A DNA stretch of 64,000 nt from Coccinella septempunctata (GCF_907165205.1 NC_058197.1:15182266-15246265), one strand, 5' to 3'; positions 23,313-35,073 are shown, counted from the first letter of the stretch. Program-made: numbers and translations. Notes: generated by a model not told the origin, from the sequence alone.

Positions 23313-24600
23313 GATATATTGATATCTAGTTAGCCTAGACCAGTTCCATGCATAAAAAATAATATTGCGTTACCATAGCAACGAACAGTAACTCATTAGA
23401 AGTGTCAGTGTGAAGTTTGAGGTCAAAAATAATAAACCAGAGTTACGCAATAAAATAAAAGGAAGAAGATGTCCACCGAAATTGTGAAAACCGAAAAATT
23501 GGCGTATAAAGCCATCATCAAGTACCTGTATTTAAAAGGGTTAAGAGGTAAGCAGATTTACGAAGATATGCTTGATACCCTTGGTGATCAATGTCCTTCG
23601 TATGCGACCGTGAAAAGTTGGACTGTAAGCGTCAAAAGAGGTAAATTTTCCATTGAAGATGATGACCGATCGGGAAGGCCAGTTTTTGTGTCAGTCCCCG
23701 AAAATATCGATGCAGTTCATGACATGATTTTATCAGACCGTCGAATTAGGCTTAAGCAGATATCTGAAGCACTGAATATTTCATACGATCGCGTTCATCA
23801 TATAGTTCACGTCAAATTGGACATGATAAAAATTGCTGCGAAATGGATCTCCAATTCTCCAAATGTTTGAATGTTGACCAAAAGCGTGCAAGGGTAGAAG
23901 CATCACGTTCGATCTGTGCTCGATTTGAAAACGATGTAGACTTCTTAAACCGAATTGTTACTATGGATGATACTCGGGTACATTTCTACGATCCAGGAAC
24001 GAAGCAACAATCGATGGAATGGCGACACTCTGGTTCTCCAAGACCTAAGAAGTTTCATGTCCAACAATCTGCTGGGAAAGTTCTTGCTTCAGTTTTTTTG
24101 GGATTGCCATGAAGTAATCATGATGGATTTTTTGGATAAAAGTAGAACAATAACCGGAGATTACTATTGGACATTACTGACCAGTCTACGGGAAAAATTA
24201 AAGTGAAAAGACGCGGAAAGCTGTCCAAGGGTGTTTGCAGGACAATGCCCCTGCACATAAATCTCATGTTGCCATGCAAAAATTCGTGATTTAGGGTTTG
24301 AATTACTATAGAACACCCCCCTTATACACCAGATTTGGCTCCATCCGACTATCATTTCTTTCCACCACTGAAAAACAGTTCAAAAGGTAGTGTATTTTCT
24401 TCCATCGAGGAGGTAATAAGAGCTGTGGAGGTCTGGTTTGCAGTGCAAAAGGAAACATTTTTTTTGAAAGTTCTAGAGACGTTGCAGGTTCGCTGTAGTA
24501 AATGTATCCATTTAAGAGGAGAATATATTGAGTAATGAAATATTTTGATATTGAAATTTTGTTTGGTTTTATAGTAGGCTAAGAATTTTTCAATATATCC
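23313..24600 (+). mobile_element. mariner element, nearly full length, inactive
   Basis: Terminal inverted repeats are visible: GGATATATTGA...TTAGCCTA at the left and its degenerate reverse complement (TAGGCTAAGAATTTTTCAATATATCC) at the right. About 1.29 kb is the usual mariner length. A second, truncated copy of the same family lies at 31357-32086 on the other strand and shares the right-end sequence. The exact ends and TA duplication are uncertain by a few bases because the terminal sequence itself is rich in TA. Confidence 0.85.
23469..24537 (+). pseudogene. mariner transposase pseudogene
   Basis: The first frame (23469-23870) gives the N-terminal helix-turn-helix domain of a mariner transposase, with YLKGLRGKQIYEDML and SGRPVFVSVPENI. 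A frameshift near 23850 moves the reading to the catalytic domain, where the first Asp is in TMDDT (codon at 23966). A second shift near 24095 is followed by IMMDFLDKSRTITGDYY. The second Asp (DNAPAHKS, codon 24241) and third Asp (SDYHFFP, codon 24347) are conserved, about 34 residues apart as in the DD34D mariner group. A small deletion near 24228, another shift near 24285 and the ensuing stops destroy the gene. It resembles the mariner transposases widespread in insects and related to the SETMAR transposase half. Confidence 0.9.
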
Positions 24601-24659
24601 CAGTAGTGGAGAGTGAAGTGTTTTTGGCATCAGCAACTACGGATTATATTTCGGGTGAA

Positions 24660-24905
24660 TTATGGTGGTATTCTGCTTTCATCTGTAAGTCAATCTGTAA
24701 CTTTTCATAAACTCCTGGACGTTTTTAGTGATCTGTAGCTTACAGAAATCCGTAACTTTTTACGATAAGTAGTTCAAACTAAACACCGTGTTGAAGATAG
24801 GTACAGGAACATTTCCAGAATTTCATTATTTACGAACCTGTCTGACCGAATGTTCGTACTCTACAGATTTGTAACTTACAGATGAAAAGCAGAATACAAC
24901 CATTA
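24660..24905. mobile_element. 240-bp MITE with TTA target duplication
   Basis: The left end TGGTGGTATTCTGCTTT(T)CATCTGTAAGT is matched by its reverse complement at the right (ACTTACAGATGAAAAGCAG to AATACAACCA). TTA flanks both ends (24660-24662 and 24903-24905). Inner repeats of CTGTAACTT and its complement suggest further pairing. There is no coding capacity. TTA duplication suggests the Harbinger superfamily. Confidence 0.7.
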
Positions 24906-25308
24906 GCCTGCGAAAGTTCGATTTCCTGTCTAACTTGTATCGAACATACTATCAACCGTACGGCGAATCCCCACGTGCGTGTCGCCTTTAGATATCCGTC
25001 CCGTACGTGGGTGCCCGAAAATCGTCGATCTTCGAATCTGAAATTAAGCCAATCTGATTAGCGTGACGGAACCGTTCGGTGGTCCGTCCGATGATATACG
25101 GGCCAGTGAGTAATAGAAAATTCGCCCGGTTATAAGCGACACCCCGGGATATTAATTGCCAGACTGCTCGTTTCTAATACGTCCACCGCGTCTATTTTCG
25201 GCCGGACAAACGACCATTCGTCGAAATTCGAGCGTTAATAGGTGGGCAGAGATTAGGACGAGGTAAAACATCGAACGGATCGGTTTTGAATCGGCCTAAT
25301 CTACAAGA
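24906..25308. other. CpG-rich unique block
   Basis: This is non-repetitive CpG-rich sequence between a MITE and a LINE insertion. No ORF is supported. It could be retained ancestral intergenic or intronic sequence, possibly with regulatory function; the sequence alone does not show which. Confidence 0.35.
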
Positions 25309-26471
25309 TGAAAAAAGCAGGATATTTGACCTAGCTGTGCAAGATTATAAGGAACTATCTGAGGAATAGAAACTTTTATGTGAAGATAGATGGAGCAACC
25401 TCTCAAACCAGACAATTGGAAGCGGGAGTGCCTCAAGGATCGGTACTTGGACCTCTGCTTTACGTAATATACGTTTATGATATCCCGAAGAATGCTAGAA
25501 ATATGCTCACCTTGTACGCAGATGACACAAGAATAGCGTTCAGACATCGACGCCCAGAGATCATACACCAGAGACTGCAGAAAGCCATAGATGAATTACT
25601 CAAATGGTGCATCAAATGGAAAACCCAAATCAATGGAAGAAAGACTCAAGCAATATTACTGCACAAGAGAAGATTGCGGATGGAAGAAAACCTTGAAGTT
25701 GATGGAGAAGAGGTTGAATGGAAAAATGAAGCAACATACCTAGCAGTGAAGCTTGTCAGAGGACTTACATGGAAAAACCTCATCAAATGTGCAGTTGATA
25801 AAACAAAAGCCGCAATGAGTAGACTTTATCCACTCATAGGCAGAAGAAGTCATATGAATAAGAACATCAAGTTGACGATGATTAAAACTATTGCGCGTCC
25901 ACAACTCACATATGGATCGGCGGCATGGGGCTTCGCAGCCAAGACCCACATCAAGAGAATACAGGCCACTGAGAATAAACTCCTTAGAATGGCGATGGAC
26001 GTACCCTGGTTTGTTAGGAACAAACAAATCTACAAGGACTTGGAATGGGAACTAGTTACAGAATTTATGAAGAGAAAGGCGGAAAGGATATTCGACAAAG
26101 CCAAACAACATCCAAATGAGGAACTACGAAGATTAGTCGACTACGATCCAACGGAAGAAGCTAGAAGGTCAAAAACCTACCACCGAAGACCGAGAGATCA
26201 GTTAAGGATTTAAATGTAACCAAAGAAGAGCTTAACCTATAAAAGCTATAGGCAGCATACAACTATCAACACGACTATGATCGTGTGAGAGTCCAGAAAC
26301 CATAAGAGTCAACTGGTTAATAGGCAAAATGCCCGGAACCTATGAAGAAGCAGTTAAGGGTTTTTAGTGGGTCTCGAGCTCAAGAGAGCGAGAATCCCCA
26401 CACTGTTCCCCCTCAGGAGAGGGTGTGTTCGTCTGTCTTGCAGATTTTCCCCCTGCTACACAAAAAAAAAA
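25309..26471 (+). mobile_element. 5'-truncated jockey-like LINE with 3' UTR and poly(A)
   Basis: The insertion begins inside the reverse transcriptase and ends with a 3' untranslated region and an A-tract (about 26461-26471), as for target-primed reverse transcription that stopped early. The 3' UTR includes the GTGGGTCTCGAGCTC...GAGAGCGAGAATCCCCAC segment. It is one of the best preserved mobile elements in the window: about 280 codons read with a single internal stop near the start. Confidence 0.88.
25332..26213 (+). pseudogene. jockey-like reverse transcriptase, C-terminal part
   Basis: The frame starts upstream of the first in-frame start codon with KIIRNYLRNRNFYVKIDG, so it is a truncated gene, not a new start. 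Motifs in order are GVPQGSVLGPLLYVIY (RT block 4), LTLYADDTRIAF with the YADD catalytic pair, the thumb region ARPQLTYGSAAWGFAA, then a charged C-terminus ending RPRDQLRI before the stop at 26211-26213. No RNase H follows, as expected for jockey-type elements. The endonuclease and fingers are missing. An in-frame stop lies just upstream near 25330. The coding part after that stop is open, suggesting a fairly recent insertion. Confidence 0.9.
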
Positions 26472-27477
26472 TTTGAATCGGCAACGACATGGGTTATTAA
26501 ATAAACAAGCACCACACTCGAATGGAAGTATACTACTACCTAGAAATCATCAACACAACGCCAAAAGATCCTCAAACACCTCCGAGATACCGCCGTATCT
26601 TCCGGATGATGATTCACCTATCCTCAGAGTTTCCCACATGCAAAGCGCCGATCTAATTGCCGGTGCTTAAAATTCCTCAGACCATTGTTGCCAAAAATTC
26701 ATTTGTGTATCGCTGATGGCGAAATAATTCGTTGATTCGCCTCACACAAGTGGGCCCTGATGAAAATTACGCTCATCAGATCCGCACACCTTCCAAGTTC
26801 CATACCTCCGGACCATATAATCAGATTTAATTTAATTTCCCGTCGTTAGGATTTTCTCAGCGTCAAAAGGAAAACTCCCGGACGGACGAGGGGCGTGATC
26901 ATATGCGGAAAGGTACCTACATATATATGTATACATATAAATATGCGAAACAATGTAATTAGATAAAACTGCACGACGGCCGTGTATATGTCCGTTCATG
27001 CTGGTGAAATGAAAATAGATTTCAAAATAGAATTGAGCGAGGGAAGAGCAAGAATTCGTGTTCTCTTTGCTCTCGGCAGGCACATGTGCAAATTACCATG
27101 TCTGTGGTTCAAGTTGGTACAGTCATTAGATTGGACATTGCTAATTGCGGGACGTAGGCGGCCGAGCTTGTGCAGCGTAACGACGACGTATTGTTAGGAG
27201 TTTTTGGACGGCGGCATTTTTTTTCTTCGTATTCGGATCTGTTTCCCCCCTTCTGATTTTGGTTAGGAGGTATGGGGAGGAAATTTGTTGCGTGATAATA
27301 GAGGCACGTTTTTGATAACCAGGTCAGATACAATCTCAGGTCGAGATTCGACTGAAGAAACCTATCGACAGTCAGGAGGGAATTGGGAATTCTGACTGAG
27401 TATATCCCGCCTACGATAGCATTGTATTGCCACACTGAAATATTGTCTTTCGAACGCATATTTCCGACTTGATATAG
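26472..27477. other. Unclassified sequence
   Basis: No recognisable gene. A TATATATGTATACATATA-type simple stretch lies near 26920-26945. CpG-rich patches occur at 26860-26900 and 27150-27190. Confidence 0.4.
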
Positions 27478-30400
27478 AACTCAAAATTCTGGATAATAAG
27501 TACGAATTCTGAGGTACAAGTCGGAATTCTGAGATAAAAGTCGGAATTCTGAGATACAAGTCGTAATTCTGAGATACAAGTCGGAATTCTGAGATACAAG
27601 TCAGAATTCTGTGTTGCAAGTGGAAATTCTGAGTTGCAAGTAGGAATTCTGAGATAAAAGTCAGGATTCTGAGTTACAAATAGGAATTCTGAGATACAAG
27701 AAGGAAAGAAGTCCTATCTCAGAAGAGATACAAGGCAGAATTTTTGCTTGTTAGTCGAAATCCTGAAATACAAGTCAGAATTCTTAGTTACAAGTGGGAA
27801 TTCCGAGTTGCTAGTAAGAATTCTGAGTTACAAATGGAAATTCTGGCTTGTAAGTCATAATTCTGTTTTGTAAGTCATAATTCTGGCTTGTAAGTCGGAA
27901 TTCTGAGATACAAGTCAGAATTCTGAGATGCAAGTGGAAATTCTGAGTTGCAAGTAGGAATTCTGAGATAAAAGTCAGGATTCTGAGTTACAAATAGGAA
28001 TTCTGAGATACAAGTAGGAAAGAAGTCCTATCTCAGAAGAGATACAAGGCAGAATTTTTGTTTGTTAGTCGGAATCCTGAAATACAAGTAAGAATTCTTA
28101 GTTACAAGTGGAAATTCTGGCTTGTAAGTCATAATTCTGGCTTGTAAGTCATAATTCTGGCTTGTAAGTCATAATTCTGGTTCGTAAGTCGGAATTCTGA
28201 GAATCAAGTCAGAATTCTGAGTTACAAGTGGAAATTCTGAGTTGCAAGTAGGAATTCTGAGATAAAAGTCAGGATTCTGAGTTACAAATAGGAATTCTGA
28301 GATACAAGAAGGAAAGAAGTCCTATCTCAGAAGAGATACAAGGCAGAATTTTTGCTTGTTAGTCGAAATCCAGAAATACAAGTCAGAATTCTTAGTTACA
28401 AGTGGGAATTCCGAGTTGCTAGTAGGAATTCTGAGTTACAAGTGGAAATTCTGGCTTGTAAGTCATAATTCTGTTTTGTAAGTCATAATTCTGGCTTGTA
28501 AGTCGGAATTCTGAGATACAAGTCAGAATTCTGAGATGAAAGTGGAAATTCTGAGTTGCAAGTAGGAATTCTGAGATAAAAGTCAGGATTCTGAGTTACA
28601 AATAGGAATTCTGAGATACGAGTAGGAAAGAAGTCCTATCTCAGAAGAGATACAAGGCAGAATTTTTGCTTGTTAGTCGGAATCCTGAAATACAAGTAAG
28701 AATTCTTAGTTACAAGTGGAAATTCTGGCTTGTAAGTCATAATTCTGGCTTGTAAGTCATAATTCTGGCTTGTAAGTCATAATTCTGGCTCGTAAGTCGG
28801 AATTCTGAGAATCAAGTCAGAATTCTGAGTTACAAGTGGAAATTCTGAGTTGCAAGTAGGAATTCTGGGATAAAAGTCAGGATTCTAAGTTACAAATAGG
28901 AATTCTGAGATACAAGTAGGAAAGAATTCCTATCTCAAAAGAGATACAAGGCAGAATTTTTGTTTGTTAGTCGGAATCCTGAAATACAAGTCAGAATTCT
29001 TAGTTACAAGTGGGAATTCCGAGTTGCTAGTAGGAATTCTGAGTTACAAGTGGAAATTCTGGCTTGTAAGTCATAATTCTGGCTTGTATGTTGGAATTCT
29101 GAGATACAAGTCAGAATTCTTAGTTACAAAAGGGAATTCTGAGTTTCAAGTAGGAATTCTGAGATGAAAGTCAGAATTCTGAGTTACAAATAGGAATTCT
29201 GAGATACAAGTGGGAATTCTGGCTTGTAAGTCATAATTCTGGCTTGTAAGTAGGAATTCTGAGATACAAGTCAGAATTCTGAGTTACAAGTGGGAATTCT
29301 GAGTTGCAAGTAGAAATTCTGAGATAAAAGTTAGAATTCTGAGTTACAAATAGGAATTCTGAAATACAAGTAGGAGAGAATTCCTATCTCAGAAGAGATA
29401 CAAGGCAGAATTTTTGCTTGTTAGTCGGAATCCTGAAATACAAGTCAGAATTCTTAGGTGCAAGTGGAAATTCTGAGTTGCTAGTAGGAATTCTGAGTTA
29501 CAAGTGGAAATTCTGGCTTGTAAGTCATAATTCTGGCTTGTAAGTCATAATTCTGGATTGTAAGTGATAATTCTGGCTTGTAAGTCATAATACTGGCTTG
29601 TAAGTCATAATTCTGGCTTGTAAGTCGGAATTCTGAGAGACAAGTCAGAATTCTGAGTTAGATGTGGAAATTCTGAGTTACAAGTAGGAATTCTGAGATA
29701 CAAGTAGGAAAGAATTCCTATCTCAGAAGAGATACAAGGCAGAATTTTTGTTTGTTAGTCGGAATCCTGGAATACAAGTCAGAATTCTTAGTTACAAGTG
29801 GGAATTCTGAGTTGCTAGTAGGAATTCTGAGTTACAAGTGGAAATTCTGGCTCTTGAGTCATAATTCTGGCTTGTAAGTTATAATTCTGGCTTGTAAGTA
29901 GGAATTCTGAGATACAAGTCAGAATTCTGAGTTACAAGTGGGAATTCTGAGTTGCAAGTAGAAATTCTGAGATAAAAGTTAGAATTCTGAGTTACAAATA
30001 GGAATTCTGAAATACAAGTAGGAGAGAATTCCTATCTCAGAAGAGATACAAGGCAGAATTTTTGCTTGTTAGTCGGAATCCTGAAATACAAGTCAGAATT
30101 CTTAGGTGCAAGTGGAAATTCTGAGTTGCTAGTAGGAATTCTGAGTTACAAGTGGAAATTCTGGCTTGTAAGTCATAATTCTGGCTTGTAAGTCATAATT
30201 CTGGATTGTAAGTGATAATTCTGGCTTGTAAGTCATAATACTGGCTTGTAAGTCATAATTCTGGCTTGTAAGTCGGAATTCTGAGAGACAAGTCAGAATT
30301 CTGAGTTAGATGTGGAAATTCTGAGTTACAAGTAGGAATTCTGAGATACAAGTAGGAAAGAATTCCTATCTCAGAAGAGATACAAGGCAGAATTTTTGTT

Positions 30401-30715
30401 TGTTAGTCGGAATCCTGGAATACAAGTCAGAATTCTTAGTTACAAGTGGGAATTCTGAGTTGCTAGTAGGAATTCTGAGTTACAAGTGGAAATTCTGGCT
30501 CTTGAGTCATAATTCTGGCTTGTAAGTTATAATTCTGGCTTGTAAGTCGGAATTCTGAGATACAAGTCAGAATTTTGAGTTACAAATGGCAATTCTGAGA
30601 TACAAGAAGGAAAAAAGTCCTATCTCAGAAGAGATACAAGGCATAATTTTTACTTGTTAGTCGGAATCCTGAGATACGAGTCAGAATTCTGAGCTACAAG
30701 TAGGAATTCTGAGAA
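27478..30715. repeat. 20-bp EcoRI-site minisatellite with higher-order structure
   Basis: The base unit is about 20 bp, GGAATTCTGAGATACAAGTC, with variants (TTACAAGT, TTGCAAGT, GGCTTGTAAGTCATAATTC). Nearly every unit has a GAATTC site. A distinct non-repeat marker, CCTATCTCAGAAGAGATAC, interrupts it at about 27712, 28027, 28321, 28635, 28929, 29383, 29717, 30031, 30364 and 30619. Spacings of 315/294/314/294 give a 608-bp higher-order period, replaced later by 334/314/333, a 648-bp period in which 29243-29890 is repeated almost exactly as 29891-30538. Open frames inside are repeat artefacts. Confidence 0.92.
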
Positions 30716-31356
30716 AACTAAGGGTGGAAAAAGCTACTCGATAAAGTCAAAACCGCGTAGGGTTGATCGCAGAGATCCACGTTCCACGCTGACGTGGCGC
30801 AGTCCCATATCGGCCCATCCAATAACAATTCGACGGCAATAATAACCCGAACGTTCAACAGATTAACGAAAATTTCTGTCCGGGCACAGGAATCGACCGG
30901 AGCGGCGACATTTTTGCAATAAAACCCCCCCATCCGGAAAATTAAATTCGGCAAACGGTCCACGCACATTAGTTTTTGTCCTGGACGAAACTGTTTAATG
31001 TTATCGCCGTTGCCGGTAGTTTCGGACGCTGCCGGCCGACACGCAGCACCGCGACGCCCGCCGTCCGTCCCCCCCCTGATTTATGGCGAGCGTCCGGCCA
31101 TCTTCGGCGATATTATTCTAATCGAATTGTCCGGCCGACCGCGGCTAACGGACATATTCACGTCGCAACAACTATCCCGGAATTATATCGGGTACGTTTC
31201 GCACCAGTTGATCTCGGCGGCAATATCAATTAAAACGGACGACGAAGCGGCCGTTTGACGGCCCTCGTGCGATGATGCGGCAGACGCTACGTGCGGCAGG
31301 CCGCGTTGCGGTTTGCGGTTTGCGATTTCCGGACACGAGCGTCTTAAGAGGATATA
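30716..31356. other. GC/CpG-rich unique block
   Basis: Dense CpG and GGCCG motifs with no repeats. Two overlapping plus-strand open stretches (30976-31258) in different frames argue against coding. No function can be read from it. Confidence 0.35.
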
Positions 31357-32086
31357 TTGAAAAATCCTTAGCCTACTGTAGAACCAAACAAAATTTCAAT
31401 ATCGAAATATTTTATTCCTCAACATATTCTCCTCTTAATTGGATACATTTATTACAGAGAACCTGCAACGTCTCTAGACCTCTCAAAAAAAATGTTTCTT
31501 CTTGCTCTGCAAACCAGACCTCCACAGCTTTTATTACCTCCTTGTTGGAAGAAAATTTACGACCTTTGGAACTTGTTTTCACTTGAGGAAAGAGATGATA
31601 TTCGGATGGAGCCAAATCTGGTGAATAAGGGGGGTGTTCTAGTAATTCAAACCCTAAGTCACGAATTTTTTGCATGGCAACATGAGATTTATGTGCAGAG
31701 GCGTAGTCCTGCAAAAACAAAACACCTTTGGATAGCTTTCCACGTCTTTTCTCTTCAATTTTTTCCAGTAGAGTGGTCAGTAATGTCGAATAGTAATCTC
31801 CGGTTATTGTTCTTCCTTTTTATTCAAAAAATTAATCATGATAACTCCATGACAATCCCAAAAAACTGAAATATGAACGTTTCCAACTGATTTTTGGACA
31901 CGAAACTTCTTAGGTCTTGGAGAACCAGAGTGTCGCCATTTCATCGATTGTTGCTTTGTTTCTGGATCGTAGAAATGTACCAAGTCTCATCGATAGTAGC
32001 AGTTCGGTTTAAGAAGTCTACATCGTTTTCAAATCGAGCACAGATCGAACGCGATGCTTCTATCCTTGCAGGCTTTTGGTAAACAT
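31357..32086 (-). pseudogene. mariner copy, 5'-truncated, minus strand
   Basis: The right-hand terminal repeat (GGATATATTGA...TTAGCCTACTGTAGAACC) is at the low-coordinate end, and the transposase reads on the minus strand. It starts abruptly near 32086 inside the catalytic domain, just before the EASRSICARFEN segment, so about 40% is missing. The open C-terminal stretch (31412-31720) contains the second catalytic Asp in a mutated context (QDYASAHKS for the usual QDNAPAHKS). The third Asp is replaced by Glu (APSEYHLFP, codon at 31601-31603). It belongs to the same family as the copy at 23.3 kb and is inactive. Confidence 0.9.
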
Positions 32087-32119
32087 TCAAACAGATCAAC
32101 AGATCAATATTTTATTCAT

Positions 32120-32643
32120 TCTAGAAACCCATTCAGTCTGATAATGATTAAATCTTGCAGTAGATGGTGTATTGCACTGTGTGTTTATCGAACTGTGACC
32201 TTGAAATCTTATATACCCCTCATCAGAGCTGTTCCCGCCAACACCAAGTCTACAGGTCGCTCTCCAGTTCTTGAGTTCATCCTTCAGTATCTGGGATGGC
32301 TTCAGAGAGGTTATTTCTTCTTCTTCTTCTACAGTTTTCTTGTCCGAACCATTTTTTTCGTAGACTAGCATCGGCAACCACCTGCTCCTGAGTTTCCTCC
32401 TCCTCCCAACAGAATCTACGTTCGTCGTTTTCTGCTAGATCCCATTAGGTGCTTCCTGAGGCGACAATGTCCTGTTAGGAATCCAATGAGGAAGTGTAGC
32501 ATATACTTCCAGATAATCCTTAGATCTCGAAACATTGAAGTTTCGAAGAAAGTCATCATGTCCAACTCAGGAACATACTGCAATATTCTTTCTCTTGTGG
32601 TTTTTTCCTTGCTGAAACTTTTTCTAACATTAGTGTTAACACT
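32120..32643 (-). pseudogene. LINE linker and C-terminal tail, minus strand
   Basis: On the minus strand the sequence reads VRKSFSKEKTTRERIL (linker after RNase H), then FLTGHCRLRKHL, the conserved box that precedes the Cys tail. The Cys tail itself is degraded around 32390-32420. Further on, EEITSLKPSQILK matches the corresponding C-terminus near 49890. It is joined head to head at a palindrome (32631-32644) with the plus-strand fragment that follows. Confidence 0.75.
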
Positions 32644-33480
32644 ATAGTTAGGCTCCTGCTTGAGTTTTTTTCGGGCAGAAATACTTGCAATCGAGAGATG
32701 ACAAGACATAAACCTGGGGAGAAACTATCAAAGGTGTGACATAGTGTCCCATTCTGTTAGTCAAGCTGCTAAAGCGCTGAACTCCTATGTCATAGACTCA
32801 AAGCTATTATGGAAATGCCGAAGGCAAACCAATGAAATGGGCAATAACATCAAGGTCTCTTAAGATGGGATTCCAGGTCACTCTAGAGTCAAAAGAAATG
32901 GGAAGCCAATACACTCGTCAGAATTGGAGCACAAATGCCACTTACTGGCTCAGAGCCTTTCTGTGGTATAGAAAACTGCATCTATAAGAAAGGAGTTTCT
33001 TGAGAGGACAGAAACCAAAAGAGAAACACCCTAGAGGAATCTTCCAGGAATGATTCATCCCAAAAAATTCCTGTGGAGTTTGAAGACGGCAAGATCCAAG
33101 AAGTATTGCGCCTCCTCACTGGCTTCTTCAGAGGACACTGTCACCTTAGGAAGCCTCTGATGAGGATGGGCTTATCAGAAACTGACAAGTGTAGATTCTG
33201 TGGGGAAGGGGGAGATACTCCTGTTCATCTGGATATAAAATGCCTCTCCACTGCAAGCCTGCGCAAAGTATGTCTTAGGACTCCCGAAGCCCTCTCAGAT
33301 ACTGGAGTTCATTCGCTGGAGGTCAAGCTGTAGATGACGCAGTTTTGAGAACAGCTCTGATCTGGGCACAAGAGACCTTAAGGTTGCAATGAAATGTAAC
33401 CCTCTTATCAATCTATACACTTTAACTAATGGTGACAAATTTGAACAATGTCTGTAACTTATTTCGATCAATTTTACTGG
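32644..33480 (+). pseudogene. LINE RNase H and C-terminal tail, plus strand
   Basis: It begins in the middle of RNase H with RAEILAIER (second acidic residue), continues with a SVSQAAKALNSYVIDS segment (the usual SDSQAA, in which the Asp is mutated), then a degraded PGHSRVKGNE box around 32870-32900. The open part at 33073-33333 gives LLTGFFRGHCHLRKPL and DKCRFCGEGGDTPVHLDIKCL, the tail. Frameshifts and stops occur. The 3' UTR-like end near 33430-33480 recurs near 34085-34135. Confidence 0.8.
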
Positions 33481-33639
33481 TGAGTTGACAGCATGGATCT
33501 TATGAAGTTTCTTCGGCTATTTGCTGAAGTGATTGGTTTGATTCAATGAGTAGAATTCATTTAATGAAAAATCACTCCGAACCCTGAACACTGTAGTTCA
33601 GATCTCGATCTGAAGGATTCTGCAACTCTTCTGGTTTTT
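33481..33639. other. Spacer between two related LINE composites
   Basis: Short unclassified stretch. An inverted repeat GTTCAGATCTCGATCTGAA at about 33589-33607 is a small near-perfect hairpin. Confidence 0.3.
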
Positions 33640-34150
33640 TCTTTCTCTTGAGACTTTTTCTGACGATAGTGTTAACACTATGGTAAGGCTCCTGCTTGAC
33701 TATTTTTCGGGCAGAAATACTTGCAATCGAAAGATGCCTGGACATAAACCTGGAGAGAAACTATCAAGGATGTGACATAGTGATCCTTTCTGATAGTCGA
33801 GCAGCTATCAAAGCACTGAACTCCTATGTCATCGATTCAGAGCTGACATGAGAGTGCCGAAGGAAACTCAATGAAATATGCTATAATGCAAACTCCTGTT
33901 CATTTGGTTATAGAATGCCTCGTCATTGCAAGCCTGCGTGAAGAATGTAAAAAATTAAAGGAGGAAAGAGGACTTAGCATCCTTGAAGCCCTCACAGATA
34001 CTGCAGTTGTGGGAACAGCTCTGATAGGGGGCACAACAGACCTTAAGGTAGCAGTGAAATGTAACCTATTATCAAACTATGACTAATAGTGATGAATTTG
34101 AACGATTTCTGTAACGAATTTCGGTCAATTTTATTGGTGAGTTGACAAAC
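33640..34150 (+). pseudogene. Second LINE composite with internal deletion
   Basis: It starts with the same palindromic head-to-head junction (33666-33681) as the previous copy. The plus strand then reads RAEILAIERC (frame-adjusted), DIVILSDSRAAIKALNSYVIDS with the third catalytic Asp intact, and an in-frame stop. About 370 bp present in the previous copy, covering the end of RNase H and the Cys box, is missing near 33880. The tail resumes with PVHLVIECLVIASLREE and ends VAVKCNLLSNYD before a stop at 34084-34086. Confidence 0.78.
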
Positions 34151-35073
34151 TTGCATCTTTCGAATTTTCTACTGCTGTTCGCAGAAGAAATTCAGATCTC
34201 GCGGAAAAACGCGAACATCATCCCCAATTAGCATGATTATCGAGAGACGCCGTGGATTTCCACGTGCCTTTTTTCACTTCTTTGACACGCTTATCCCTTT
34301 GTCCGACGGATCATTCCCGATCCGCCTTGAGCGAAAAATATTCCCTTTGCCGGCACGTCGTCGGAGCACCTACTCAAACTGATTGCAAATCGGCAAAGCA
34401 GGGCGTGCAAGGTATTAAAAATGAATATTTCAGACGTCAAACAGCGCCCGGCTCGTCTGTCAGACTGGGAAAACGTCGTCTCTCCACCGACGGTCCCGTC
34501 GATGGCAATAACAATATTGTTTTTATTGCGATTGAAGAGATGGCAGTAGGCCTGGAGCGTTGCTCATTAGGGCGCACTTCATCAATCTAGAGGGCCCCGG
34601 CACTCTTCAATTGTCTGAGCGACGAGGACCCTCTTCGCATTCTAGCAAGCCATGGGCTTTTCAGGCTCGTTCAGCCCGTCGTCTTCTTTCAGTTCTTTCT
34701 ACGTATGTGCGCACTCCAGCAGTTCTGACAGATCTAGAGCGAACTTAAGAATGCTCGAAACAATATCAGGTGCCACCTACTTATAGTTGTCTTTATTTCC
34801 TTTGGAACTATGCCACGGATCCTTTTGTTTCGCGTCCGTTGGCGTTGTTGCGATGCGGGATCCTCTTTTTTTTCTCTTGTTTTGGGTCCGAAAAAACTTG
34901 TGTTGTTGTATCATCGATTGCAGAGTCCATGCAATACTTTGACCACTGTTAGTATCAGTATTTGCTATTTCTGTCCATTGAAGCATTTATTTCAGAAGCC
35001 AGATAGTTCATGGTTTTCTCCATGGCTGGTTAGTTTTTTCCACCCCTATAAGGCCATTCCTTTTCGATGAGTA
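34151..35073. other. Unclassified, partly CpG-rich sequence
   Basis: The block 34200-34700 is relatively CpG-rich and unique. Several open stretches overlap on both strands, none with a recognised domain. Confidence 0.35.

Noticed and set aside
28964..29167. 67-codon open stretch in the EcoRI minisatellite
   Set aside because: It is a by-product of the 20-bp repeat; neighbouring units break the frame.
30976..31258. Overlapping 85- and 86-codon open stretches
   Set aside because: Two different plus-strand frames are open over the same GC-rich DNA, which indicates composition rather than coding.
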